Assembly (NCBI RefSeq): GCF_003096015.2
Contig: NZ_CP029185.2
Span: forward strand, 2,328,001 to 2,392,000
Source: Limnobaculum parvum
Lineage (GTDB): Bacteria; Pseudomonadota; Gammaproteobacteria; Enterobacterales; Enterobacteriaceae
Length of the DNA stretch: 64,000 nt
Direction: 5' to 3'
Every line of letters begins with the position of its first letter. Position 1 is the stretch's first letter. Shown here in pieces: positions 49,401 to 57,360 of the stretch. The notes beneath the pieces were generated by a model. That model was not told where the DNA came from. It did no database searches and was given only the letters and a program-made list of their open reading frames with translations. The position numbers were made by a program, and so were the translations under genes.

Positions 49401-52029
49401 CACCGGTATTGACCCGTTGACCGTTGCTTTGTACACCGGAGGCCAACAGCGCATTGCTGCCATTGCTAAAGTGGGTGGTCGACAGCGTCATATCGCTGAA
49501 TGCCGCCAGCACCGAGGTGTTGCTGATATCCCCGATGGCGTGCAGGTTCAGTGCCCCGCCGCTGTATATCTGAGCATGGTTATCCATGCGCTGTCCGGCA
49601 CTGAAATCAAGCCCGGCAAAAGCATAGATATCCGCGTCATTGAGGAGACTGCCGCCCACCTCCACCGACAGTGTATCTTCGCTGCGCAGCAGGCGGTTGT
49701 TGGTAAAGCTGCCCTCGGTGAGGTATTTCCCCGCGCCCTGACTGTACAACGTGCCGTTATTGAGGATGTCCTCACCGGCCTTGAGCATCAGGTTACGGTC
49801 AGCGCCGATGGTGCCGTCATTGGTGACCGCGCCGCTAATATTGAGGTTCGCATGGCCTTTGGCGTAAATCGTGTTGCCGTTATACAGGGAATTTTGGCCG
49901 GTCAGGGTTAAATCACTGCCGCTGTTGACGGTGCCGCCGTTGGTGATGCGACCGTTGGCCGTGACCGTCATCGGGCCACCGCTGTACAGGGTGCCGGTAT
50001 TCAGCAGGTTGCCCGGGGTGGTCAGGGACAATCGGCTATCCGAGCCTATCACCCCGAGGTTGGTGACATCGCCACCGGTTTTCAGGGTAGTCTGGCCTTT
50101 GCCGTACAGCATTTGGTTATTAAACAGCGTTCCGTAGGTGCTCAGACTCAGTTCGCCGTCAGCACCGATGCCACCATAGCTGGTCACCGACTGGTCCGCG
50201 CTTAAGGTCAGGTTGCCTTTACTGTACAGCGTGCCGTTATTGTTCAGCGCGCCCGGCGTAGTCAGGCTCAGCAACCCATCCGCGGCCAGCGTACCGTTAT
50301 TACTCACTGTATTACCCGCCGTTATCCGGGCATTGCCTTTAGCATAAATCGTATTGTTACTGGAGAACTCACCCGCTGCATTCAGGGTGATATTCTGGTC
50401 AGAGCCGAGGGTACCACTGTTAAGCAGGTCACTGCGGCTTTGCGCCTGAACATCGCTACCGCCATACATCGCCCCGGCGTTGTTGATATGGCTGGCCGAC
50501 AGGGTCAGCCCCAATCCGGTATCCAGAGTTCCCCCGTTAAACAGGGCATTTTGAACTGAAATCGAAGCCGCGTCCGCCGAGTAAATACTGCCGTAGCTGG
50601 TCATCCAGTCGCCGCTGTCGAGGCTTAAAAAGCCCGTGCTGCTGATTTTTCCGCTGGCGGTCTGGTTGATGTACCCCGGTGTGCTGATGGCAGTGCGCCC
50701 TTTGCCCTGCAACGTCCCGCTGTTATCAATGCTGGCGCCCGAGACCCGGAGTGTCTGACCGGCAGAGACAGTTCCGCCGTTATTCAGGCCGCGACGGCTG
50801 CTCACCGTGGTGTTGCCATCCGCCGCCATCACGCCTTGCGTGGTCAGGCTACCCTGCGTGGTGACGTCAAGCTGTCCGTTAGTCCCCATTTGCCCAGCGG
50901 CGGTGTTAACGATATCCCCCTGCGCATTAATCTGAACCGTATTTTTACCAAATAGCGTTCCGCTGTTGGTCAGGCTTTCCGGCGTAGAGAGGGTCAGGTC
51001 TTGGGCGCTGCTCATCGTTCCGCTGTTCTCAATCCGCCCGTCGGTTGTCACCACCACCGACCCGGCCTGCGTACCAATATGCCCCGCGTTGTGAACCCCC
51101 ACCCCGTTTTCGGTACCCACCATGCGAATGCTGTTGGCGTACATGCCGCCTAGCACCGCCACATCCACGGAAAATTGAGGGCTGCCCGCCTCATTGCCGC
51201 CCTGTTTTTCAATCTGGCTGGTATCGGCACTGACCTTGTTCTTACCGGTGACGACGTTAAGCTCATTGGCCCAGACGCCCGCATTCACACGCACTGAGCG
51301 GGCAATAATATCGGTATAGCTTTGCTGGCTGCTGTCCATGCCTCGGCCCTGAATGGTCACATTGCCCTGTTGGACGTTGTAGCCCTCCAGTTGACCATTG
51401 ACCAGATTCGGCGTACCGGTAGTCAGCGTGGCGCGGTTGGCGTTAATAAAACCACAGCCGTCACAGGTAATGCCTGACGGGTTGGCGATGACCACCTGCG
51501 CTTTTTGCCCCGCCACTTCCACATAACCGTTAAGCTGACTTGGGTCGCGGGAATTGACTTCGTTAAGAATGATTTTGGCCCCGCCGCGTATCACCTGCGG
51601 GTTACCGTCAACATAGCCGCCCAGTTGGGTTTGTACCGGCGCGGCTGAGTTATTGAGGATAGCGCCACGGTTATCCACATCGAACTGGCTGTAGGTATTG
51701 CGCGATACGCCTGCGGCGCTGGGAGTCTGAATATTGACCTGCGGCGTGCCGTTCGCGCTGCTGATAACCGTGGGCTGCTGGTTGCCCGGCGCGCTGTGGT
51801 CCGCCACGATATCCGCCTGAGCGGGCAGGCTAATGGTCATCAGGCCTAACGCTAGGCTGGTCAACAGCGTCAGCGGTTTAAGACCGGCAATCAGTTGGCT
51901 TAAGGGATGTCTGCCGCCAGACGACGCGCGAGGCGTTCCCCCCGCAGTGTGGGCACCGGCAATCTCCGGTACCACCATTAACTGACCACGCGCTTGGTTA
52001 AAAATTACGCGGTATAAATTCTTGTTCAT
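43423..52029 (-). CDS. cdiA: CdiA, full-length contact-dependent inhibition toxin with EndoU-type tip
   Basis: 2868 residues. Extended signal peptide (MNKNLYRVIFNQARGQLMVV, cleavage near SLPAQA-D, about 72); TPS secretion domain at about 73-330 with NPSGITCDGCGFINANRATL; filamentous FHA/hemagglutinin repeats (NNGTLYSKGNLTLSADQ type) to about 1200; the receptor-binding middle; a second repeat region from about 1305 that is copied in the orphans; alanine/glycine-rich pretoxin region; the joint VNNYLS (V2549), equivalent to the VENN motif; tip of about 315 residues. The tip has GSGGHLFPGQPGKTFFP, then TSPSTQWF, EVRDGVRVRVVYEP and NGKIVTAFPD, the pattern of bacterial EndoU RNases. Exported by CdiB, delivered to neighbours. 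AAGGA precedes the ATG. Confidence 0.92.
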   Translation of the reverse strand: MNKNLYRVIFNQARGQLMVVPEIAGAHTAGGTPRASSGGRHPLSQLIAGLKPLTLLTSLALGLMTISLPAQADIVADHSAPGNQQPTVISSANGTPQVNIQTPSAAGVSRNTYSQFDVDNRGAILNNSAAPVQTQLGGYVDGNPQVIRGGAKIILNEVNSRDPSQLNGYVEVAGQKAQVVIANPSGITCDGCGFINANRATLTTGTPNLVNGQLEGYNVQQGNVTIQGRGMDSSQQSYTDIIARSVRVNAGVWANELNVVTGKNKVSADTSQIEKQGGNEAGSPQFSVDVAVLGGMYANSIRMVGTENGVGVHNAGHIGTQAGSVVVTTDGRIENSGTMSSAQDLTLSTPESLTNSGTLFGKNTVQINAQGDIVNTAAGQMGTNGQLDVTTQGSLTTQGVMAADGNTTVSSRRGLNNGGTVSAGQTLRVSGASIDNSGTLQGKGRTAISTPGYINQTASGKISSTGFLSLDSGDWMTSYGSIYSADAASISVQNALFNGGTLDTGLGLTLSASHINNAGAMYGGSDVQAQSRSDLLNSGTLGSDQNITLNAAGEFSSNNTIYAKGNARITAGNTVSNNGTLAADGLLSLTTPGALNNNGTLYSKGNLTLSADQSVTSYGGIGADGELSLSTYGTLFNNQMLYGKGQTTLKTGGDVTNLGVIGSDSRLSLTTPGNLLNTGTLYSGGPMTVTANGRITNGGTVNSGSDLTLTGQNSLYNGNTIYAKGHANLNISGAVTNDGTIGADRNLMLKAGEDILNNGTLYSQGAGKYLTEGSFTNNRLLRSEDTLSVEVGGSLLNDADIYAFAGLDFSAGQRMDNHAQIYSGGALNLHAIGDISNTSVLAAFSDMTLSTTHFSNGSNALLASGVQSNGQRVNTGDITLVSAQPADLQGQILASGTFNVDANGINLADGLVSAGAMNLQGHGGEINTDRAQLYVNNVFTAQTTGHWSNLGGQLYAGDMQLKAGSLTNDAAGIISAQSTNLTLNGLLSNRGLIDGLLTRLQASQIDNYGTGRIYGTWLGLQADVINNREEGSTAATIAGRETLDMGAGTLNNYTHSLIFSGGNMSIGRLLDDNGNATGMGGTLNNHSATIEALGDLRLSVGQVNNVNDHFSTEVREISRESRFEFSVVGDTTRYPKEMVTYDYDELVRRIRIAGIPNRYFETHYEYVYDYIISESVITETDPAKILAGNNLLMTADTVNNDKSQIVAGNVLSIEANTLNNVEVTGQRYIDEIGRVWKYTRHVKRQKEDTQDIDKNPYHPATVVQDITLHPSEILNHTQPDGSGRTSIDGRQEGIAPNSGINGINIERVNIQLPGENGMKDVSVVTRPPSLNLILPNASLYKINPAVGSRYLIETDPQYTQLKRWLGSDYMTSRLQADPNNMHKRLGDGYYEQRLISDQIINLTGQRFLNGYANDEEQYMALMNSGVEFAQKYPLSLGIALTPEQMANLTSDIVWLVSRDVTLPDGSIQTVLVPQVYAMIRPQDIDGSGALLAGKQVNLQLTGDLVNQGRILAGDKLNVLAQNIQNMGGSISGNNVMLLANNDINNIGGLMQGFDSLRLQAGHDINLITTTTQGEKAGRNGSSHTAINQVAALAVNHDNGTLQLSAGHDINLTAALLSNAGQNSDTSIAAGHDLNLNTVTVAKQTEFYKDKNNYRRESTSSEVGSQMTGSGDITLSAKNDINARAAQVEAGGQLGVIAGNNLSITSGESTEDLSEHSKYSSRGSFGKKLTSESHDELHAVSGVSSNFSGDSVVMKAGNDLLVHGSQVTGIHDVSLSAGNDLTIDTAAEKRDEMHLSRTTKSGLMGTGGIGFTVGKIDEKSTNTTHGIGNLGSIVGSTEGNVTLSAGNHLAVKGSDVVAQQDISLTGKNVTVESVENQTHIQDKYERTQSGVTVALSGAVGGALNAAVTEAKQAQETHDSKIKALQEIKAALSAVQAVQAGMMDLPKDSEGFVGISISGGAQRTESTTDTNIRAAQGSTIAAGNNLSITATGNGEKGVDGDITLKGSAINAGNNMLLDANRDVNLLAAANTQKTDSENKSYGGNAGVSFGIGGGKNGLRFFADANFSQGNMHADGLYWSESQLEAGNNLTIISGRDTNLIGALAKGDSVTMDVGRDLTVRSLQDTDDYSYEQYSLNIAGSYGTGFDGSLGFTMDKMDSTWASVNEQSGIYAGKGGYDITVGKHTQLDGAVIASEATPELNSLDTGTLGWSDIKNKADYDVSHVSMSIGSGGGAPFGFPGVPGTPIVVAYGDSASSTTHAAIADGNITIRYQNNQQQDIAKLSNDTANAANPLDKIFDADEQMRNLEAIGLAGQIVSQVTTIATNIGVMNAQDQARAEADANKDAASKDPAIIAQARADLAKAGNENPTQEDLNKATYAVIYQASYDKFYEKEMEFYGTGSNVGRAIQAAGAALTVAMGGGSAGNAAAAASAPLLAQGVKKLADTNFPIDEEHPNNANLFAKVIGHAIVGLAVAEGSGNNGLSGALGAASGELIAKTIAEDLYHKKADDLTEAERQFIANMTSIATGVAAGLVADNTADAGTAAAAAYNSAVNNYLSKGEPELLADMMKSCLSGGGSQASCQQQVQKEAIQRSNANLEELGQAMASNDAAKAEALFDGRANTEEYAYLKAMGVDPDLVNTLDGTSAVAAEWIGTCMGMSWGECASAKGHEQIGSGLGWLGLGGAEKITVKPGEVGTKAGTSSTRGTTEPSYNWKAGEGEFSIKANGKVTDVDYHISKYDANSFLYDKPLPKIDYVDILSSETKMHTLYGDKPGSGGHLFPGQPGKTFFPNNWPPERVVSNVGDIVTSPSTQWFAQSGAGGIYTNAGKAARWVAWEVRDGVRVRVVYEPANGKIVTAFPDDKPIPPALKPIK
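44369..44389. other. Right attachment-like site inside cdiA (VNNYLS codons)
   Basis: CAGATAGTTATTGACCG then CA; on the minus strand GCGGTCAATAACTATCTGAG, coding AVNNYLS of the live CdiA (residues 2548-2554). Identical to 35771-35791; two differences to 27173-27193. Confidence 0.75.
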
Positions 52030-52187
52030 CGGTAAAATCCTTTTACGTCTTTTTGTATTGTTTTTGATTGTTGTTGATTGTTGTTTTTGTTTGTTGTTTC
52101 TGATGGTTCATATTTTTCTTCCCGTTATCGGGAACCTGTCTTCATTTTCAATTGAAATCAGACACCTTCCGTATTCCTGCGGCCTGA
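52030..52187 (-). other. cdiB-cdiA spacer with A/C-rich repetitive leader
   Basis: 158 bp. On the minus strand it holds repeats such as CAACAATCAACAACAATC and CAACAAACAAAAACAA, almost free of G, followed by the ribosome site AAAGGA before cdiA. An unstructured leader of this kind can enhance translation; no separate promoter is evident, so cdiA is probably read from the cdiB promoter. Confidence 0.45.
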
Positions 52188-53912
52188 TTAATACTGCCAG
52201 TTCAAATTGAACCCCAGCGTCACCGGGTCCGTCTTAAAACCATCCGGTTTTGAGGTGGGAATACCGGCAAACAGGTCATAGCTGGTATTCAGGACATGGC
52301 CTCTTAGCCCCAGCGCCGCCCCCGCCAGATGTTTCCCCAGCAGGTATTCACTTCCCCCACCGCCCACTTCGCCGTAGTCCAACCCGACATAGAGTTCCTG
52401 CGACGGCATCGGCGTTTGCCACGCCAGTTCATTGCGGGTAAACCACCCTCGGTCAGCCGACAGGCTCAGTTCGCCGTCATAGCCCCGCACCGTGTAGCGA
52501 CCACCAATGGAGAAGCGGTCCTGTGAGGTCAGCGGGGTTGAGGATGGGAGCTGGCGCTGGTACTGGCTGCGAAAGCTAAATTTCTGTTCAAACAGACTGA
52601 ACGGCACGTCCAAATTAGCGGAAAGCTGGGTGATTTTACTCAGCGCCGTCGCCAGACCGCTGTACTCCTCCGGGGCAGGCTGTGCGCCAAACCAGCGGGT
52701 TCCCTGTTGATAGCTCACCCCCGCATCCAGCGTGGCGGCATAGATGTAATGGCGATGCTGTAACCCTAACCGCCAAGCGGAGGTATTGCGGCGCTGAACC
52801 TCAACTTCGGTGTCATTCACGTAGTTACGGGTCGATTTCATCAACACATCGTAAGTCAGGGTGGTTTTCTGTGAGGCATCCCGATGCAGCAAACGACTCA
52901 GCCCAAAAGTCAGGTTGTTGCTGTCGCCGCTGTAGTCATAGTTCTCAATCAGGCCGGCCACCTTCTGGTTGTAGCTGTAGGCGCTGGTGGTGACGTTCAG
53001 CCCCCAATAGCCGTAAGGCACGGAATAGTTCGCGGTGTAGTTATGGCTGCCCCGGTCGTTTTTCCATTGCAGGTCATGACCGCCAGAAATATAGAAGGTA
53101 TCGTTGAGGGAAAGCGGGTTATCCACATACAGGGTTAATCCCCCCTGATAGCGACCGGTGCTGGTGGTGCCCGAATCGTCCAGCGAAGCCCCCAGTCGCC
53201 AGTGGCGGCTCTGCTTCCAGCTAATGGCTAAATCGGTTTCTCCCGGTTCATGACCGGGCAACATATTGATGTCCGCCTGCGCGGTGGGAACGCGACGCAG
53301 GTTCTCTATCCCTTGCTCAATATCACGCAGGTTGAGTAAATCCCCTTCAGAGACCGGCAGCGTATTGAACGACTGAATATAACTGTCGCTTTCCGGCGTA
53401 AACCGGATATGGCTGACGTTGCCTTCTAAAATTTGCAGCTTCAGCTCACCGCTGTTCAAATCCTGCGGCGGAGCCAGTACCCGAGAGGTGATATAGCCCC
53501 GGTCCACTAACCGATTTTGAATGGCGCTCATCAACAAGTTAATGCCTTGACCGCCGATACACTGCCCTTTAGCTTGGTCGGCTACCCGCTGCAACAAGAG
53601 CCAGTTGGTTAAGTAGTCACTGCCGCTTAACGTCACCTGTTGGATGCTAAAGCAACTCTGTTCTTCGGGGAATTGCGTGATGACCGAGCTGCCCGCAGGC
53701 AGTTCCATACGCACGTCAGGCTGCTCCGGCGCGAGTTGGTCTTCCAGTGCTTTTTGACGCTCTTGCTGATTAATGATTTGCTGGTCATTGATGCGGTTCA
53801 ACTCCGGCGCTGAATGGGCCGAGAAAGCAAATGACAGCAACAAAGCTGTACGCCAAACAGGCGGGAAAACTCGCTTCCGATGAGCGAAACTAGAATTGGT
53901 TTTAAAAGGCAT
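52188..53912 (-). CDS. cdiB: CdiB, outer-membrane two-partner secretion transporter
   Basis: 574 residues. Signal peptide with basic start and hydrophobic stretch (RTALLLSFAFSAHSA, cleavage near 35); linker and alpha-helical plug (QQERQKALEDQL); POTRA domains at about 75-190 (FSIQQVTLSGSDYLTNWLLL; LKLQILEGNVSHIRF); 16-strand beta-barrel to the end, with the conserved VRGYDGE loop motif at about 475 and the terminal aromatic of outer-membrane proteins (LGFNLNWQY). It exports CdiA by recognising the TPS domain. First gene of the operon, 158 bp before cdiA. Length is normal for the family. Confidence 0.92.
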   Translation of the reverse strand: MPFKTNSSFAHRKRVFPPVWRTALLLSFAFSAHSAPELNRINDQQIINQQERQKALEDQLAPEQPDVRMELPAGSSVITQFPEEQSCFSIQQVTLSGSDYLTNWLLLQRVADQAKGQCIGGQGINLLMSAIQNRLVDRGYITSRVLAPPQDLNSGELKLQILEGNVSHIRFTPESDSYIQSFNTLPVSEGDLLNLRDIEQGIENLRRVPTAQADINMLPGHEPGETDLAISWKQSRHWRLGASLDDSGTTSTGRYQGGLTLYVDNPLSLNDTFYISGGHDLQWKNDRGSHNYTANYSVPYGYWGLNVTTSAYSYNQKVAGLIENYDYSGDSNNLTFGLSRLLHRDASQKTTLTYDVLMKSTRNYVNDTEVEVQRRNTSAWRLGLQHRHYIYAATLDAGVSYQQGTRWFGAQPAPEEYSGLATALSKITQLSANLDVPFSLFEQKFSFRSQYQRQLPSSTPLTSQDRFSIGGRYTVRGYDGELSLSADRGWFTRNELAWQTPMPSQELYVGLDYGEVGGGGSEYLLGKHLAGAALGLRGHVLNTSYDLFAGIPTSKPDGFKTDPVTLGFNLNWQY

Positions 53913-53973
53913 ACCCTGTCCGTGGTCATTTATCCGTTATAAGGGGCTAGCGGTAAAGCTTAAGAAGCGGCTT

Positions 53974-54002
53974 ATTACACTGTAGCCATTGTATGATTAC
54001 AA
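53974..54002 (-). promoter_or_regulatory. Possible cdiB promoter
   Basis: On the minus strand TTGTAA, 17 bases, TGTAAT, ending about 60 bp before the cdiB start. It is the best match in the 53913-54372 gap, which otherwise holds AT-rich sequence and no gene; the divergent ybaP promoter must also be in that gap. Confidence 0.35.
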
Positions 54003-54372
54003 TAGGTGATTATTGTTTTTTTACTTATAAGACAGGATATTATGTGAGACGTATGTATTATTTTTCTACCTGTCAAAGATACCCGTTTTAGTGGCAAGTC
54101 ATATTTCAGTAAGGATGTAAGGTGAACAGCGCGTGCCATAATAGGCAATGATTTACCGATTCAAATACTGACCATCAATCTGAATAAACAGCGGTTATTT
54201 TTTGATTAAAATTGTAGATACCCATTAAAAATCATGGGTCATATTCGCTGGTTGCGTACTAACAACATTAAGACACCTGAATTTGTTTTCACCTCAAGAA
54301 ATAACACATTCCTTGATCCCTTCCCACGGCTAGTGCTTAATAAGCCAACACAGCGTTCACACTGAGATTCTC

Positions 54373-55209
54373 ATGATTAACACTCTGCGAAAACTGGCTA
54401 TTGTTTTGGGTTTAGCGCCTCCATTGGCTTGCGCTTATCCAGCTTATGATCTGGTGATGCCTAACGGCAGTCAGTTACATCTGGTAGGCAGTATTCATAT
54501 GGGAACTAAAGCGATGTCTCCCCTTCCTAGCTCTCTGATGGAGCAACTCAAACAGGCGGATGGAATCATTGTTGAAGTCGATATTTCCAAACCCGTTAGC
54601 TTTAGTGGTCGTCGTGACTATCCCCCTCTCGCTGAACGGTTAAGTGAACCAGAATATCTGGCGCTGACTAACATTAGCCAGCAGCTCAAACTCGACATAA
54701 AGCATATCGCAACCGAATCTGGCTGGCAGGCGGCACTGGTATTACAAAATACTCAGGCTCAGCAGTTTGGCTTGCAAGGAGAGTATGGCATTGATTATCA
54801 GGTGATACGGGCGGCAAATCAGCACGCTATTCCGATTATTGAATTGGAAGGGGCCCAAAAACAGCTCAATCTATTGGAACAACTTCCCAATAATGGCATA
54901 CCGCTATTGCAGGATTCGCTAGAGCACTGGCAGGATAATGAGCTACTGATGCAAATCATGGTGGGCTGGTGGCTAAATCAACACGCCAGTAATGAAACCC
55001 TCAGCTTACCCTACGGTATGGGAGGCGATCTGTATAACCTGCTGGTTACCGATCGTAACCGTCAATGGAAACAGCATCTATTGGCTTTGCCCAAAGGCAA
55101 ATATGTGGTCGTCGTTGGCGCTTTGCATCTGTTTGGTGAACATAATTTGCTACAGCTATTAAAAGAAAATGCTGGCGTAACAAGCTATGATAGATCCACG
55201 TCACTTTAA
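54373..55209 (+). CDS. ybaP: TraB/GumN family protein YbaP
   Basis: 278 residues, about as long as E. coli YbaP. N-terminal hydrophobic stretch (LAIVLGLAPPLACAYP) is a probable signal peptide, placing it in the periplasm or inner membrane. Family motifs: VGSIHMGTKAM near 33-43, a predicted metal-site HxG, and VVVVGALHLFGEHNLLQLL near the end with the second GxxH. The family is related to Tiki-type metalloproteases, but no activity is established for YbaP. Next to ybaK as in E. coli. Confidence 0.82.
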   Translation: MINTLRKLAIVLGLAPPLACAYPAYDLVMPNGSQLHLVGSIHMGTKAMSPLPSSLMEQLKQADGIIVEVDISKPVSFSGRRDYPPLAERLSEPEYLALTNISQQLKLDIKHIATESGWQAALVLQNTQAQQFGLQGEYGIDYQVIRAANQHAIPIIELEGAQKQLNLLEQLPNNGIPLLQDSLEHWQDNELLMQIMVGWWLNQHASNETLSLPYGMGGDLYNLLVTDRNRQWKQHLLALPKGKYVVVVGALHLFGEHNLLQLLKENAGVTSYDRSTSL

Positions 55210-55254
55210 CCCCTATTTTGATTTTACTGATAGCTAGCTTGAAAGGTATGTTCT

Positions 55255-55737
55255 ATGACGCCCGCGATTGAACTGTTAAAAAAACAAAAAATAAGCCACA
55301 CGCTGCATCCTTACGATCACGACCCTAACGAAACCCATTTTGGTAATGAAGCGGTTAACAAACTGGGCTTAGATGCCGAACGCGTATACAAAACCCTGTT
55401 AGTTAGCATCAATGGTGATATCAAGCAGTTAGCCGTTGCGGTTGTGCCGGTATCCGGCATGCTCGATTTGAAGAAAATGGCTAAAGCGCTGTCCGCTAAA
55501 AAAGTCGAGATGGCCGATCCCATGCAGGCCCAGCGCGTTACTGGTTATCTGGTTGGCGGTATCAGCCCTCTGGGGCAGAAGAAAAGGCTGCCTACCGTGA
55601 TCGATGCCGGCGCAGAGACGTTCCCCACAATATATGTTTCTGGCGGGAAACGAGGGTTGGATATTGAACTGGCACCGGCAGATCTGTGCCGTTTAACCGC
55701 TGCTACTTTCGCCCCAATTGCAGCAGAAAGCCGTTAA
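55255..55737 (+). CDS. ybaK: Cys-tRNA(Pro)/Cys-tRNA(Cys) deacylase YbaK
   Basis: 160 residues, the usual length (E. coli 159). It removes cysteine wrongly loaded on tRNA(Pro). Visible family features: N-terminal MTPAIELLKKQKISHTLHPY, the catalytic-region Lys in ERVYKTLLVSINGD, VAVVPVSGMLDLKKMAKALS, and the GYLVGGISPLGQKKRLPTVI loop with GGKRGLDIEL. AAAGG precedes the ATG. 45 bp after ybaP, same strand, possibly one transcript. Confidence 0.92.
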   Translation: MTPAIELLKKQKISHTLHPYDHDPNETHFGNEAVNKLGLDAERVYKTLLVSINGDIKQLAVAVVPVSGMLDLKKMAKALSAKKVEMADPMQAQRVTGYLVGGISPLGQKKRLPTVIDAGAETFPTIYVSGGKRGLDIELAPADLCRLTAATFAPIAAESR

Positions 55738-55921
55738 TTACCCATAGAAATGGCGTTTTAACACAGAATAACGCCTTTATTGCCGACCACCACCACGCTA
55801 TACTAACTTCACACCCATTTAACATATGCACAACCGATAAAGTCCTATTTCAGGGTTTTATCGATTGTTCTTGGGTCAGGGCTATGTTCAGGGGCATTTT
55901 CAGCAAAAAATAGTGAATACT

Positions 55922-57139
55922 ATGACAAATCAAACCAGTACCGATACATTGCCACCTGCGGTGGATAATTCGCGCAAGACATCCTTTCGCATATTAGGCG
56001 CAATCAGCGTTTCTCATCTACTTAATGACATGACTCAATCGCTGATTATTGCTATCTATCCGATGCTACAAGGGGAGTTCTCACTGTCGTTTGGTCAAAT
56101 AGGCTTAATCACCCTGACCTATCAATTAACCGCGTCATTATTGCAACCGTTAATTGGGCTTTATACCGATAAGCATCCAAAGCCTTTCTCACTGCCGGTG
56201 GGGATGACATTTACCCTGATTGGTCTGCTATTGTTGGCTTATGCCTCAAATTTTCACATGGTGTTATTAGCCGCTGCGCTAGTAGGTACTGGCTCTTCGG
56301 TGTTCCATCCTGAATCATCACGGGTTGCCCGTATGGCTTCCGGTGGTCGCCACGGTATGGCGCAGTCTATCTTTCAGGTTGGCGGCAACTTTGGTGCTTC
56401 GCTAGGGCCATTATTGGCTGCGGTATTTATTGCCCCTTACGGCAAAGGCACATTAACTTGGTTCGCTATCGCGCCTTTGCTGGCTATTGTGGTGTTATTG
56501 CAGATTGGTCGCTGGTATCAGGCTCAACAGCGTAGCAATGGCGGTAAACCGCTACGGCCGTCGTCCGCACAGAACTTGCCTAACCGCACCATTGCTTTTT
56601 CACTATTTATTCTACTTTCGCTGATTTTCTCCAAATATTTCTATCTAGCCAGCATAAGTAGTTATTATACTTTTTATCTGATGCATAAATTTGGCGTTAC
56701 GCTGCAAAATGCTCAGATTCATTTATTTGTTTTCTTGTTTGCCATTGCTGCCGGAACCATCATTGGTGGACCGGTTGGAGATAAGATTGGGCGTAAATAT
56801 GTTATTTGGGCCTCTATCCTTGGTGCGGCCCCCTTTACCCTTATTTTACCCTATGCATCTCTCTATTGGACCGGTATTTTGACCGTGATTATTGGTCTTG
56901 TCATGGCATCGGCCTTTTCAGCCATTTTAGTGTATGCTCAAGAGCTTATTCCGGGGAAAATTGGCATGGTTTCCGGTTTATTCTTTGGCCTTTCATTTGG
57001 CATGGGTGGATTGGGAGCCGCTGCCTTAGGCTATGTAGCGGACCAAACCAGTATCGAGACGGTATATCATATATGCGCTTTTCTTCCTCTGCTTGGCATT
57101 CTCACTGCTTTACTTCCAAATATTGAGAATAAAGTGTAG
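55922..57139 (+). CDS. fsr: MFS transporter Fsr (fosmidomycin resistance type)
   Basis: 405 residues in 12 membrane segments, major facilitator family. Close to E. coli Fsr along its length: ILGAISVSHLLNDMTQSLII, VGTGSSVFHPESSRVARMAS, GGRHGMAQSIFQVGGNFGAS, GGPVGDKIGRKYVIW (the MFS loop motif). I chose the ATG at 55922 because the alignment with Fsr begins there; an upstream ATG-type start at 55865 adds 19 residues unlike the family. Fsr of E. coli exports fosmidomycin and trimethoprim-like drugs. ushA, which neighbours fsr in E. coli, is absent here. Confidence 0.9.
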   Translation: MTNQTSTDTLPPAVDNSRKTSFRILGAISVSHLLNDMTQSLIIAIYPMLQGEFSLSFGQIGLITLTYQLTASLLQPLIGLYTDKHPKPFSLPVGMTFTLIGLLLLAYASNFHMVLLAAALVGTGSSVFHPESSRVARMASGGRHGMAQSIFQVGGNFGASLGPLLAAVFIAPYGKGTLTWFAIAPLLAIVVLLQIGRWYQAQQRSNGGKPLRPSSAQNLPNRTIAFSLFILLSLIFSKYFYLASISSYYTFYLMHKFGVTLQNAQIHLFVFLFAIAAGTIIGGPVGDKIGRKYVIWASILGAAPFTLILPYASLYWTGILTVIIGLVMASAFSAILVYAQELIPGKIGMVSGLFFGLSFGMGGLGAAALGYVADQTSIETVYHICAFLPLLGILTALLPNIENKV

Positions 57140-57360
57140 TAATTAAGCCTTTTTCTGCGTTGAAAATATTTTTCTTCTCAGATAAAAACCTTATAGAGCA
57201 TAGTGATAATAATTAAATATGATATAAATACCTACCTTTAATCGATTCAGTAATTGATTGATATTATTTTCATAAAAAAACAAATATTCCCAAGCAAAAA
57301 TACGATAGATACCATAAAATTAAAACGTCCCCTTTTCCCCCGTAACAAAAAGGAGCGTTG

